Origin: Roseitalea sp.
Lineage (GTDB): Bacteria; Pseudomonadota; Alphaproteobacteria; Rhizobiales; Rhizobiaceae
Assembly: GCA_017642895.1 (NCBI GenBank)
Contig: JAEPON010000003.1
Location: 124,001-188,000, forward strand
Direction: 5' to 3'
DNA length: 64,000 nucleotides
Position numbers and translations under genes: made by a program. Positions within the stretch are counted from its first letter, which is position 1; the number at the start of each line of letters is the position of its first letter. The notes under the pieces were generated by a model that was not told the DNA's origin, did no database searches, and worked only from the letters and a program-made list of their open reading frames with translations. Positions 34,567 through 44,326 of the stretch are shown one piece after another.

Positions 34567-34641
34567 ATTTTTCGTTACTACAAATAGGCGCGCAAAGATA
34601 GGCCTTCAAGGCACTGAGTCCGAAGCGCAGGCGTCAATGCG

Positions 34642-35463
34642 TCATCGCACTTCCCTGATCCCGCGCAGCCGTTCGCCGATCGTGCAGTCGACCGGGCCGT
34701 CATTGATCAGGTGAACCGGCATCGCCTGGCCGGCGGATTCGGTGATGGCGGGAGTCTTGCCGGCCAGTTCGAGCACGATCTTGCGGCGCACCGCCTCGGG
34801 GAACTCGTCCCAGTCCCGGACCGGCAGCAGGAAGGCGCCCGGCCCGCCGATCACGCAATCGCGGTAATAGACATCAAGGCCGGAAATGTTGAACCCCAGC
34901 CCGCCCATCCACGGCTCGGCCATGATCGGCAGCCCGTTGATGACGATGCCGCGATCGATCGCCTCGTCACGCGCCACATCGACCCGCCCGCCCTGATTGT
35001 TCGGCCCGTCGCCGGAAATGTCGATGACCCTGCGCAGACCCTCGTACGCGTTTTCCTCGATGGCGGCGATACCGTAAAGGATCGCGCCGGTGATCGATGT
35101 GTTGCGCATGTTGGCGATCGGCGCCTGTTCAAGCCGGTCGGCAAACGCATGGGCGCCCTCGGCGTCGCCGATCACCGTCCACGGCACGATGACACGCTGC
35201 AGGTCCACCCGCGCCCATTCCACATAAGTGACCGCGACTTCGCCGATCAGTCCGCCGGCGATCGCATCATGCACCGCCTTGGTCCGGAACGCCTCGGCAT
35301 AGCCGCGCCGCTGCAAGGCCAGTTCATGATCGCGCATCGAACCCGACACATCGACGGCGAGCACCAGTTCGACATCGACCTGGCGATCCTGCGCCCAAAC
35401 CTGACCGGCCGCTGGAACCAGCAGCATCACCAGGGCGACGAATCGCAACAGCAGCGCTTTCAT
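34642..35463 (-). CDS. DUF1194 secreted von Willebrand factor A protein
   Basis: A 273-residue secreted protein. The signal peptide runs from MKALLLRFVAL to VWAQ. The vWA domain carries the metal-ion-dependent adhesion site motif DVSGSM near residue 33 and DISGDGPNNQGG further on. DUF1194 proteins are widespread in rhizobia with no known role. The ATG at 35463 is chosen because it begins the signal peptide; an upstream frame start is 9 codons earlier. Confidence 0.9.
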   Translation of the reverse strand: MKALLLRFVALVMLLVPAAGQVWAQDRQVDVELVLAVDVSGSMRDHELALQRRGYAEAFRTKAVHDAIAGGLIGEVAVTYVEWARVDLQRVIVPWTVIGDAEGAHAFADRLEQAPIANMRNTSITGAILYGIAAIEENAYEGLRRVIDISGDGPNNQGGRVDVARDEAIDRGIVINGLPIMAEPWMGGLGFNISGLDVYYRDCVIGGPGAFLLPVRDWDEFPEAVRRKIVLELAGKTPAITESAGQAMPVHLINDGPVDCTIGERLRGIREVR

Positions 35464-35680
35464 GAGGCCATGATACGTCATCGCGATCATTGAAGAAGAC
35501 GATCGCGGTAACGATATGGCATGGCGCTTTCGCCGCCGCGGGGCTTGACGGCTTTTCCCATGCGCCCGACATCACCCCGTCGCAGGCAGGACAGGGCGTT
35601 GACGCCGCATTTCCGATAAGGCTGGAATGAAGCGGTTCGGGCGCCGGCCCGGACGCAGTGATGCTGGCGGAGACGGACCC

Positions 35681-38242
35681 ATGGCAGCTTTTCCCGAACG
35701 CGCGAACGTGGTCATCATCGGTGTCGGCGGGATCGTTGGCGCCTCGGTCGCCCATCACCTGATCGAACGCGGCTGGGACGATATTGTCGGCATCGACACC
35801 TCGGCCGTGCCCACGGACATTGGCTCGACCTCGCACGCATCGGATTTCTGCTACACGACCAGTCACGACAATCTGTCGTGCTGGACGACGCTCTATTCGA
35901 TCGATTTCTTCGAAAAGATGGGCCGCTATGCCCGCGTCGGCGGGCTTGAAGTGGCGCGCGTCGGCGACGATGAACGCATGGCCGAACTCAGGCGCAAGGT
36001 CGCCTCCGGCAAGGCGTTCGGCACCCGGGTGTCGATGATTTCGGCCGCCGAGGCCAAGCAAAAGTTCCCGCTTCTGGAAGAAGACATGATCCAGGGCGCC
36101 ATGTGGGATCCCGATGCAGGTCTCGTCACGCCGCGCTCCCAGGTGGTCGCGGGCGAACTCGTCGAAAACGCCGAAAGGACCGGCAAGCTGTCGGTCTTCG
36201 CCAACTTGCCGGCCACCGATCTTGTGATCGAGAATGGCCGCATTGCCGGAGTCGTCACCGGTCGCGGCACGGTCAGGGCCGACCATGTGATCGTCTGCGC
36301 CGGCCTCTGGGGCCGGCTGATTGCCGAGATGGCGGGCGAGGACTTGCCCGTGATGCCGGTCGATCACCCGCTTTTGTGGTTCGGCCCCTATGACGAATTT
36401 GCCGGCACGGGCAAGGAGATCGGCTGGCCGCTTCTGCGCGACCAGGGCAACTCGGCCTATATGCGCGACACGGGCGATCCCAAGTCGACCGAAGGCGGCA
36501 TGATCGAATGGGGCTATTACGAAGAGACCGAGCCGCGTCTGGTCCATCCGCGCGACATCCTTGAGAAGGAACAGGCGCGCCTGTCGCCGTCCCAGCGCGA
36601 TCTGGAGATGGAGCAGGTCATCGAACCGCTGGAAAAGGCGATGGAGCTGACGCCCATCCTCGCCGAACTGGGCTATGAGGAAAAGCGCTCCTTCAACGGG
36701 CTTTTGCAGGTCACCACCGATGGCGGCGCCTCGCTGGGCGAAAGCCAGAAAGTGCGCGGCCTGTGGTACGCCGTCGCCGTCTGGGTCAAGGACGGCCCCG
36801 GCATCGGCAAGCTGATCGCCGACTGGATGACCGACGGCCGCACGCCCATCGACATCAGCGGCGCAGACTATGCGCGCTTCAACGCCCATCAGCTCGACGA
36901 GCAGCACATCCATGATCGCTGCACCGAAACGGCGATGAAGATCTACAATCCGGCCGTGCATCCGCGCGAGCCCTTTTCCAAGGGCCGCAATGTGCGCCGC
37001 TCGCCTTTCCATGAGCGCGAGGTTGAGCTGGGCGGCCATTTCATGGAACTGGGCGGCTGGGAACGCGCCCATGGCTATGCCGCCAACGACCATCTGCTCG
37101 ACAAATGGGGCGACCAGGTTCCCGTGCGCGAGAACGAATGGGACAACCGCCATTTCTGGCGCGTCTCCAACGCCGAGCACCTCGAAATGAGCGCCGATGT
37201 CGGCATGGTGAACCTGTCGCATTTCGCCATCTACGATGTCGAAGGGCCCGACCATGTCGATCTGATGGAATGGCTGTGCGTCGCCAAGGTCGGCGGCGAC
37301 ACGATGGTCGGCAAGGGCATCTACACCCATTTCCTGGAAGACGATGGCGGCGTGCGCGCCGACCTGACCGTCATCCGCATGCAAGACCGCTGCCGCGTCA
37401 TCGATGGCGCCGATGCCGGCCCGCGCGATTTCAATTTCATGAAGCGCGTCGCCGCCGACAAGGGGTTCGATGCCACCATAACCGACGTGACCGAGGACTT
37501 CACGACGATTGGTCTCTGGGGACCGAACGCCCGCACCACGTTGCAAAAGCTGGTCGCCGACCCCGACGCGCTGGAACACGAGAATTTCCCGTTCGCCGCG
37601 CTCAGGCCAATCGAGATCGCCGGCAAGCCGGTCACCGCCTTCCGCATCTCCTATGTCGGCGAACAGGGCTGGGAGCTGCACATGCGCTATGAGGACGGCC
37701 TGGCCGTCTGGGACGCGATCCGCGCTCTGGGCGTGATGGCGTTCGGCGTCGAGACCTACGCCAATTCGCGGCGCATGGAAAAGAGCCTTCGCCTCCAGAA
37801 CGCCGATCTTCTGACCGAATACAATTTGCTGGAAGCCGATCTGGCCCGGCCGAAGGTCAAGCAGGCCGATTTCCGCGGCAAGGCGGCCTATCTCGAACAG
37901 CGCGGGCGCAACCACCAGCCGGCAACCCTGTGCACGCTGGTGATGACCGACAATCGCGATTCGCACGGCGTCGCCCGTTATCCGGTCGGCATCTGCCCGG
38001 TCATGGACGAGGCGACCGGCGAAGTGCTGGTCGATGAACTGGGCCGGCGGTCCTACACCACCTCGGTCGCCTATGGCCCGTCGATCGGCAAGAACATTGC
38101 GCTGGCCTATCTGCCCCATGACCGCGCCCAAAAGGGCAACGGGCTGATGATCGAGTATTTCGGCGAGCACTTTCCGGTCGAAGTCGCCGGCATCGGCTAT
38201 GCGCCGCTTTATGACCCGGACAACATGAAGCCACGGTCGTGA
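35681..38242 (+). CDS. Dimethylglycine/sarcosine dehydrogenase-like FAD + GcvT protein
   Basis: An 853-residue fused flavoprotein. Residues 1-400 are a DAO-type FAD domain with VVIIGVGGIVGASVAHHL at the N-terminus and a His in STSHASDF near the site that holds covalent flavin in relatives. The C-terminal half is a tetrahydrofolate-binding GcvT/aminomethyltransferase module (LSHFAIYDVEGPD, YVGEQGWELHM). Such proteins oxidise dimethylglycine or sarcosine and hand the methyl as methylene-THF. It fits downstream of the MttB-like enzyme if the substrate is a betaine. The ATG at 35681 has a GGAGA about 8 bases before it. The gene stands alone. Exact substrate is not fixed by sequence. Confidence 0.85.
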   Translation: MAAFPERANVVIIGVGGIVGASVAHHLIERGWDDIVGIDTSAVPTDIGSTSHASDFCYTTSHDNLSCWTTLYSIDFFEKMGRYARVGGLEVARVGDDERMAELRRKVASGKAFGTRVSMISAAEAKQKFPLLEEDMIQGAMWDPDAGLVTPRSQVVAGELVENAERTGKLSVFANLPATDLVIENGRIAGVVTGRGTVRADHVIVCAGLWGRLIAEMAGEDLPVMPVDHPLLWFGPYDEFAGTGKEIGWPLLRDQGNSAYMRDTGDPKSTEGGMIEWGYYEETEPRLVHPRDILEKEQARLSPSQRDLEMEQVIEPLEKAMELTPILAELGYEEKRSFNGLLQVTTDGGASLGESQKVRGLWYAVAVWVKDGPGIGKLIADWMTDGRTPIDISGADYARFNAHQLDEQHIHDRCTETAMKIYNPAVHPREPFSKGRNVRRSPFHEREVELGGHFMELGGWERAHGYAANDHLLDKWGDQVPVRENEWDNRHFWRVSNAEHLEMSADVGMVNLSHFAIYDVEGPDHVDLMEWLCVAKVGGDTMVGKGIYTHFLEDDGGVRADLTVIRMQDRCRVIDGADAGPRDFNFMKRVAADKGFDATITDVTEDFTTIGLWGPNARTTLQKLVADPDALEHENFPFAALRPIEIAGKPVTAFRISYVGEQGWELHMRYEDGLAVWDAIRALGVMAFGVETYANSRRMEKSLRLQNADLLTEYNLLEADLARPKVKQADFRGKAAYLEQRGRNHQPATLCTLVMTDNRDSHGVARYPVGICPVMDEATGEVLVDELGRRSYTTSVAYGPSIGKNIALAYLPHDRAQKGNGLMIEYFGEHFPVEVAGIGYAPLYDPDNMKPRS

Positions 38243-38370
38243 CGCTGCGTGAGCTTCTGTAACCTTAACGACAATTGAACCGCCCGCATTAACCCGCCGG
38301 GCAGGCCCACGCGTTATGATGGCTTGGTGGCCAGTTCGCGCCAACCGCCGTCACGCAAGAGTGCCCGCCC

Positions 38371-40083
38371 ATGAGTGCAACCACGCTCGACCAGTCCGCC
38401 CCGCTGCCCCGTCTGGGGCTTGCAAGCCTCGTCTGGCTGCTGATGGCCGCCCTGACGGCGCTGATCATTGCCGGCCTGGCTCTCCCCTTGCGCGCGCCGC
38501 TCGGCTCGATGTACTGGGACAGCTTTCTTTATCTCGACGCGGCCAACCGCCTCGGCACGGGCCAGATGCCCAATGTCGATTTCTTCACGCCGGTCGGCCC
38601 GCTCGAATATTATCTGAGCACATGGACGATGGCGCTGTTTCCCGACGCCCAGCCCATGTATGCGGCCAACTGGTCGATCGCGATCATCACAGTTCCGCTG
38701 ATGGCGCTTGTTCTTTGGGACGTTGCGCGTCGCAACGCGCTCGTCGCGCTGGCACTGGCCATTCCGTTCGCGCTGTTCACTCTGTTGCCGTTCAACACCA
38801 CCGAATACTACAACTTTCCCGGCTCGGACGGGTTCGGCATCTACAACCGCCATGCAAGCCAGCTTCTCTATGTGCTGACCACCGCCCTCATCTTCGTGCG
38901 CAGCCGCGCGCTGCTGGTGTTTCTCGTTTCCACGCTGATGCTGGTGCTGTTTCTGGTCAAGGTCACCGGCTTTGCGGCGGCCGGACTCATCTGCCTGGTC
39001 GCCCTTGCGGCCGGCCGCATCCACCTTGTCGGCGCGATCGCCAGCGCGGTTATTTTCGCGGCGGCACTCGCCGGCGTCGAACTGGCGACGGGCCTTGTTT
39101 CGGCCTATGTCGGCGATGTCGTCGCGCTTCTCCAGATCAATGATGCCAGCCTTGCCTCGCGCCTCGTTCAAGGTGCGTCGCGCGTCGGCGGCACCGTCAT
39201 TTTCGCCGGCCTTTTGGGCGCTTTGCTGGTCCTGGTGCTTCCCGCCCGGCCCAACGAAGGCCAACCGCTCTGGCGCGCGGTCTGCGATCACCCGGCCATC
39301 TGGCTCGGCGCAGCGCTCGTCGGCGGTATCTTCTTTGAGAGCCAGAACACCGGCAGCCAGGAACTGATCGCGCTTTGGCCGGTCATCATTGTCGCCCTTG
39401 CCCGCATGTTTGCACAAGAGGGCGGCAACGGCGTCAAGGCGGCCGCCGCCCTGCTTGCAGCCTGCACGGTTCTGCCGCCAGCGGTCCAGACCATCCAGCA
39501 CGCCGCCCGCGCCAACATCGGCATGCTGCGGCAGGCGCCGTTGCAGCACGAAAATCTCGGCGCGATGGGCCAGGTGACGATCCGTCCGCGCAAGCTCGAG
39601 CGCCATGAGCGCATGCGCGCCCACTACATCAAACATGCCGAGGCGACGCGCGCCATCGCCATGCGTCGCGAACTGCCCGCCTTCGTTCTTTATTCGGAGC
39701 ACGATTTCCAGATCGGACTGATGAAAAACGCCGACGAACTGGTCGGTGAACTCAAGCGCCTCGAGGCTGGCGGGCTCGACTATCGCACGATCATGACGCT
39801 CGATTTCGCCAACCCGTTCCCCTGGCTGCTCGACAAGTCGGGACCGCGCCACATCGCCATCGGCGCCGACCCCTACCGTGCCGTGCCGACGCCGGATGCG
39901 GACGTGTATCAGGCGGTCGCCGACACCGACATCGTGCTCGAACCGCAATGTCCGTACCGGGACAACAGCCGTGAACTTTATGCGATCTATGCGCCGGCTC
40001 TGGCCGGCCACGTCAAGGTCCGGCTGACCGATTGCTACGCCGCCTATGTCAGGCCGCAGATCGCGGCGCAGCTTGGCGGCTGA
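38371..40083 (+). CDS. Polytopic membrane protein, GT-C glycosyltransferase-like
   Basis: A 570-residue protein with about 10 membrane segments in the first 370 residues and a soluble C-terminal domain of about 180 residues. The first extracytoplasmic loop, starting SMYWDSFLYLDAANRLG and ending PVGPLEYYL, has acidic residues where GT-C fold enzymes place their catalytic acidic motif. I do not recognise a named family. It converges with another GT-C-like gene and overlaps its 3' end by 35 bp. Its proximity to the polyprenyl-phosphate pentose operon suggests transfer of a lipid-linked sugar, which is inference. Confidence 0.75.
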   Translation: MSATTLDQSAPLPRLGLASLVWLLMAALTALIIAGLALPLRAPLGSMYWDSFLYLDAANRLGTGQMPNVDFFTPVGPLEYYLSTWTMALFPDAQPMYAANWSIAIITVPLMALVLWDVARRNALVALALAIPFALFTLLPFNTTEYYNFPGSDGFGIYNRHASQLLYVLTTALIFVRSRALLVFLVSTLMLVLFLVKVTGFAAAGLICLVALAAGRIHLVGAIASAVIFAAALAGVELATGLVSAYVGDVVALLQINDASLASRLVQGASRVGGTVIFAGLLGALLVLVLPARPNEGQPLWRAVCDHPAIWLGAALVGGIFFESQNTGSQELIALWPVIIVALARMFAQEGGNGVKAAAALLAACTVLPPAVQTIQHAARANIGMLRQAPLQHENLGAMGQVTIRPRKLERHERMRAHYIKHAEATRAIAMRRELPAFVLYSEHDFQIGLMKNADELVGELKRLEAGGLDYRTIMTLDFANPFPWLLDKSGPRHIAIGADPYRAVPTPDADVYQAVADTDIVLEPQCPYRDNSRELYAIYAPALAGHVKVRLTDCYAAYVRPQIAAQLGG

Positions 40084-41251
40084 CGCCGTCCGTTCCGGGA
40101 AGAAAGCGCAGGCCGCGCAGCGCGCAGATCAGCACCAGGCCGAACGCGATCAGATAGGGCAGATGGAACCGCGTTTCGTGCAACGGGAACACGACCATCT
40201 TGGCGCCGATCGCCAATAGCGTGGTGACCAGCACGGTCGTCTCACGACGCGAAAAGGCAATGCCGCGCAGCGCCATCCGCCACCAGGCAAAGCATCCCAG
40301 CAACACAATGGCCAGCCAGGTTTCCTCGACCAGTGACCGGACGATGACGCGGACGACGGCATAGGCGTAGACGGCGAGCGAAAAGTCCGGATCAAAACCT
40401 TCCAGCGTCGGCACGAATTCGACATGGGTGAACCAGAAATGCACCCACCAGCCCGGATGGCCACCCGCCTGCGTCATCGGAACATAGACGATCGCCGCGG
40501 CAGCAAACGCGACGAACGCGCCCCATGAAAAGGTCCGCGTGAAGATGGAGACGAACCAAAGGACGCCGATATAGGCCGCGTGGTCCGGTCGCGCGAGGAA
40601 AGCGATGAACAGCAGGATCGCCACCAGCGCCTCGCGCCTGGCCATGAACGCCAGCATCGCCGCGACGAACAGCATGGTCGACAGCGCATCGGGCGTTCCC
40701 TCGCGGGCGCTCTCGCCGAATTCGCCCACCAGCAGAAGCGCCACCGCCAGTGGCGCCAGATGCAGGGCCCGTTCGCGCGCCAGCCACCAGATCACCAGAC
40801 CGCCCGTCAGCGCCGCCGGCATGACCGACAAGAGCCGCAGGGCCGTGTAGGGGTCCGTCACGGTCGACAGCCAGCGGATGGCTTCAACGTAAAGAAGCTT
40901 CACCCGGTAAAAGCCGAGCATGGTGAAGAACGCTTCGGGATCGGCATATTGGCGCACGCGATAGTCGCGGTCCTGCGTCAGGACTATGAAGTCGCCCGCC
41001 GGCGCGTTCTGCCGCATCGTCTCATAGGCATGGCGATGCAGCGCCTCGACCGAAATGCCGGGCGCTTCGTGCGCGGCGGCGAAATAGGCGAACATGTCCC
41101 AATTGTAGATCGGGAACGCCCATGCGGCGGCGGCCACCGTCAGCGTGAAGGCGACCAGCAAGAGCAGGCCGAACGGCGCGGCCAGCCATCGCGTGCGCCG
41201 CGCCAGCCATTCACCGGTCGCCAGAAGGCGGATGTTGATGTCCTCGATCAC
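40049..41251 (-). CDS. Polytopic membrane protein, GT-C glycosyltransferase-like
   Basis: A 400-residue protein with about 9-10 membrane segments. The loop after the first segment contains YNWDMFAYFAAAHE, an acidic motif in the same position as in the convergent neighbour and in GT-C enzymes. It is the last gene of the minus-strand operon that makes the predicted polyprenyl-phosphate sugar, but a strong hairpin lies in the 98-bp gap before it. It could be the transferase that uses the lipid-linked pentose; the acceptor is unknown. Confidence 0.75.
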   Translation of the reverse strand: MIEDINIRLLATGEWLARRTRWLAAPFGLLLLVAFTLTVAAAAWAFPIYNWDMFAYFAAAHEAPGISVEALHRHAYETMRQNAPAGDFIVLTQDRDYRVRQYADPEAFFTMLGFYRVKLLYVEAIRWLSTVTDPYTALRLLSVMPAALTGGLVIWWLARERALHLAPLAVALLLVGEFGESAREGTPDALSTMLFVAAMLAFMARREALVAILLFIAFLARPDHAAYIGVLWFVSIFTRTFSWGAFVAFAAAAIVYVPMTQAGGHPGWWVHFWFTHVEFVPTLEGFDPDFSLAVYAYAVVRVIVRSLVEETWLAIVLLGCFAWWRMALRGIAFSRRETTVLVTTLLAIGAKMVVFPLHETRFHLPYLIAFGLVLICALRGLRFLPGTDGVSRQAAPRSAA

Positions 41252-41288
41252 GACGCTCGTTCCGTTGCGTCATCTGATCAAACACGAT

Positions 41289-41320
41289 GCCCCTTGCGCC
41301 GGGCTGACGGCGCAAGGGGC
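41289..41320 (-). terminator. Strong GC hairpin between aminotransferase and membrane protein genes
   Basis: Arms GCCCCTTGCGCC and GGCGCAAGGGGC are perfect 12-bp complements with an 8-base loop. On the minus strand no T-run follows, so it is either a partial terminator or a processing and stability element within the operon. On the plus strand a short TTTT occurs some distance away. Confidence 0.55.
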
Positions 41321-41349
41321 AATCCCGAGTTTTGCTGCCGGTCCGGGCG

Positions 41350-42831
41350 TTAGCTGACCTGGCTCTTGATGAAATCGCGCACGATGGCGACGATTCCGCG
41401 CCCGAGCAGCGCGTCGAACCCGGCAATGAACTGATCGACGTGGCTGCGCTGGCAGACAAGCGGCGGCTCCAGCCGGATGACGTTGCGGTTGTACTCGGTG
41501 AAGGCAACCAGAATGTCGTGGTCGCGCAAAAGCAGCGCGCCGATGAAGCCCGAAAGCGAGCCTTTCAGCTTGTCATCGAGCATGGCGACGGCCGGCCGCA
41601 GCACCGCCGGCAGGGTCTGCGAGAAATCGTGGAACTCAAGACCCACCATGAAGCCCTGGCCGCGCACATCCTTGATGATCTGCGGATATTTGGCCTTCAG
41701 CCGTTCCAGTTCGGCGATCAGATAGGCGCCGGTATCGGCCGCATTGTCGATCAGGCCCTCCTCATAGAGGATGTTGATCGTCTCAAGCGCGGTGACTGAG
41801 GCTTCGCCGATGCCGCCGAAGGTCGCCTGTGCATGGATCATCGCCGTCTTCGGCGTGCCATAGGCCTTCATGTAGATGTCGCGCCGGGCGATCATGGCTG
41901 CCATCGCGCATTTGCCGCCGCCCAGCGACTTGGCGAGCGCGGTCACGTCGGGAACGACGCCATGGTGCTCGAAGGCATAAAAGCGGCCCGTGCGGCCGAG
42001 CCCGCACTGCACCTCGTCGGCGACCCAGATGACGTCATATTCGTCGCACAGATCGCGCAGCTTGTGCCAGTAGGCGCTGTCGGCGGTGATGATGCCGCCG
42101 CCACCCTGAACGGTCTCAAGGCAGATCACGCCAATCTCCGGATGCGCCTTGAAGGCGGCCTCGACGGCTTCAATGTCGCCGAAGGGCACTTTCACACCAT
42201 TGTCGAGCAGCTTGAATTCGCCCCGGTAGAGCGGGCCGTCGGTGATCGACAGCACACCCTTGGTCTTGCCATGGAAAGAATTCTCCGCATAGACGACCAG
42301 CGGGCGTTCCGGTCCGGCCGCGCGCTCGGCGACCTTCAGAGCCGCTTCCATCGCTTCGGAACCGGACGACCCCAGAAACACCATGTCGAGGTCTTCAGGC
42401 GAGCAGGCGGCGATGTTGTGCGCCAGCGCCGCCGCATATTGCGACATGAACGCCATGGCGATCTCGTGGCGCTTTTCGTCCTGGAATGTCTTGCGCGTCT
42501 CAAGGACGCGCGGATGGTTGTGACCGAGCGCCAGCGAGCCGAATCCGCCGAAGAAATCGAGGATCTTCCGGCCGTCCTGGTCGGTGTAATACATGCCCTC
42601 GGCGCTTTCGATCTTGATCTTGTGAAAGCCCAGAAGCTTCATGAAATGAAGCTGGCCGGGGTTCAGATGCGCCTTGAACAGTTCCGTCATTGCCGGAACG
42701 CCCATCGCTTTGGCATCGGCCACCGACATCAGGTCCGGCCTGGCGACGGACGCGGCGGAACCGTCCGGCATCGGCGTCTGCATGGCGGGGGCCTCGACCA
42801 CCGGTTTCTTCTTGGTCAGAAAATCAAGCAT
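41350..42831 (-). CDS. Class III aminotransferase of the DprE1/UbiA operon
   Basis: A 493-residue PLP enzyme, longer than usual because of an N-terminal extension of about 55 residues. PLP contacts are visible: GSSGSEAMEAALK for phosphate, VADEVQCGLGRTG with the ring-nitrogen Asp, and ALAKSLGGG with the Schiff-base Lys. The ATG at 42831 has GAGG about 9 bases upstream; a GTG at 42846 overlaps the epimerase stop. Its tight linkage with sugar genes suggests amination of a sugar or lipid-linked intermediate, though class III enzymes usually act on omega-amino groups. The substrate is unknown. Confidence 0.88.
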   Translation of the reverse strand: MLDFLTKKKPVVEAPAMQTPMPDGSAASVARPDLMSVADAKAMGVPAMTELFKAHLNPGQLHFMKLLGFHKIKIESAEGMYYTDQDGRKILDFFGGFGSLALGHNHPRVLETRKTFQDEKRHEIAMAFMSQYAAALAHNIAACSPEDLDMVFLGSSGSEAMEAALKVAERAAGPERPLVVYAENSFHGKTKGVLSITDGPLYRGEFKLLDNGVKVPFGDIEAVEAAFKAHPEIGVICLETVQGGGGIITADSAYWHKLRDLCDEYDVIWVADEVQCGLGRTGRFYAFEHHGVVPDVTALAKSLGGGKCAMAAMIARRDIYMKAYGTPKTAMIHAQATFGGIGEASVTALETINILYEEGLIDNAADTGAYLIAELERLKAKYPQIIKDVRGQGFMVGLEFHDFSQTLPAVLRPAVAMLDDKLKGSLSGFIGALLLRDHDILVAFTEYNRNVIRLEPPLVCQRSHVDQFIAGFDALLGRGIVAIVRDFIKSQVS

Positions 42832-42842
42832 GCTCTGTGTCC

Positions 42843-43856
42843 TCACTCTGCCGCCACGACGGTCGAATTGCCGACCGCAAGGCCGCTGTCCCTGGCTTTT
42901 CGGTATTCCGCATAGGCCTGCTGCAACATGTCCTCGTCGCGATATTTCGGCGTCCAGCCGAAGTCGCGCTTGGCCGCCTCGGTGTCACGCACGCAATATT
43001 CGTCCGCGATCAGATATTGCTCAGGGTCCATCAGCGGCATGTTGAGCTGGTCGAGCGCGGCGAGCGTCCATTTGACGGCAAAGCCCGGTGTCGGCAGCAG
43101 GATCGATTTGGAACCGGCCGAGCGGATCAGGTCGCCGAGCAGTTTCCTGACCGGCGGCGGATTGTCCGAGCCCAGATTGTAGGCCTTGTTGGGCACGCCA
43201 TGCTCCCAGGCAAGCCGCGCCACCTCGGCGCAGTCATAGACCGAGATGAACTGATAGGGGTTCTTGCCCGCACCGATCATCGGCACCGGCAGATTCATGT
43301 CGATCAGCTTGAACAATTTGCCCAGAATGCCCAGTCGTCCCGGCCCGATGATCAGGCGTGGTCGCACGACGGTGATCTTCATGCCGCGCATGCGCCAGTC
43401 GTCGGCAATCGCCTCGGTCTCGGCCTTCGAGCCGCCATAATGGCCGAGCGGCGAAATCGGATGGCTCTCGTCCTGCGGGGTCTTCACCGTTTTGCCGTAG
43501 ACCATGTCGGTCGTGTACTGGACCAGTTGCGAGGCGCCCGAGGCCGCCGTGTGTGCCATGATGTTGGCGGCGCCGAACGTGTTGACCGGATAGAAGAACG
43601 GATAGCGGTCGATGCGCTTCTGGATCGGCGACAGCATCATCGCCGACAGGTTGTAAACCATGTCGTCGCCATCGATCGGCACGCCGGCGACCGAGGCCGA
43701 ATTGGTCACGTCGCAATGCACGTGATCGACCGTCGCATAGTGCGGCAGAGGCGACTTGTTGATGTCGGCGACCAACACCTTTTCGCCGCGCTCGGCGAGA
43801 TCCTTGGCGAGAAAGCGGCCGACGAAACCGTCGCCGCCGAAGATCACATGTTTCAT
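42843..43856 (-). CDS. NAD(P)-dependent epimerase/reductase (extended SDR)
   Basis: A 337-residue extended short-chain dehydrogenase. The nucleotide-binding motif is IFGGDGFVGRFLA at the N-terminus, and the catalytic Tyr-Lys pair is in GHYGGSKAETE near residue 140. It lies directly after the SMR gene with an ATGA overlap. In mycobacterial polyprenyl-phosphate arabinose synthesis a reductase (DprE2) completes the epimerisation begun by DprE1; this SDR could fill that place, although DprE2 is a classical, not extended, SDR. It could instead be a nucleotide-sugar epimerase. Confidence 0.88.
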   Translation of the reverse strand: MKHVIFGGDGFVGRFLAKDLAERGEKVLVADINKSPLPHYATVDHVHCDVTNSASVAGVPIDGDDMVYNLSAMMLSPIQKRIDRYPFFYPVNTFGAANIMAHTAASGASQLVQYTTDMVYGKTVKTPQDESHPISPLGHYGGSKAETEAIADDWRMRGMKITVVRPRLIIGPGRLGILGKLFKLIDMNLPVPMIGAGKNPYQFISVYDCAEVARLAWEHGVPNKAYNLGSDNPPPVRKLLGDLIRSAGSKSILLPTPGFAVKWTLAALDQLNMPLMDPEQYLIADEYCVRDTEAAKRDFGWTPKYRDEDMLQQAYAEYRKARDSGLAVGNSTVVAAE

Positions 43857-44293
43857 GATTGTGCTTTGTCCGTAATGGCTGTGGCGGGTGAGGAATGGGT
43901 TGTGCGCGGCGCGTCCGAAAGCGGCGAGCCGGATTGCGCAATCAGGACGGTTCCGATGCAGATGAAGGCGATGCCGGCGATCTTGTAGACGCCCAGATCC
44001 TCGCCGAAGAGCTGCCAGGCCAGAACCGCCACCGCCACATAGGCGAGCGACAGGAAAGGATAGGCAAAGCTCAGATCGACCTTGGACAGGACGAACATGT
44101 GCGAGGCCATGGAAATGACGAACGTCGCAAGGCCGAAGAACACCCAGGGCTGGAAGATGATCAGCAGCGTCTTGAGGATGAGATTGGTCTGTCCCAGAAC
44201 GGCGGGCGACAATGTCATCATGCCCTGTTTGAGCATGAGCTGTGCCGCCGCATTGGTGGCGACGGTGAACAATATGAACACAATGTATTTCAT
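43853..44293 (-). CDS. SMR/ArnE-like small membrane transporter
   Basis: A 146-residue protein with four membrane segments of the small multidrug resistance/EamA type and a polar tail of about 30 residues. It resembles ArnE and ArnF, which flip undecaprenyl-phosphate-aminoarabinose across the inner membrane. In this operon, between the DprE1-like oxidase and the epimerase, it is the natural candidate for flipping the lipid-linked sugar made by its neighbours. This role is inference from family and order. It overlaps the epimerase start (ATGA). Confidence 0.85.
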   Translation of the reverse strand: MKYIVFILFTVATNAAAQLMLKQGMMTLSPAVLGQTNLILKTLLIIFQPWVFFGLATFVISMASHMFVLSKVDLSFAYPFLSLAYVAVAVLAWQLFGEDLGVYKIAGIAFICIGTVLIAQSGSPLSDAPRTTHSSPATAITDKAQS

Positions 44294-44326
44294 CGTCTGC
44301 GCCCGGCCCTCGTCAGGTCTTATCTC

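Noticed and set aside
35324..38344. Open frame of about 1000 codons on the minus strand opposite the FAD/GcvT gene
   Set aside because: It mirrors a well-supported plus-strand enzyme and has shadow-like composition.
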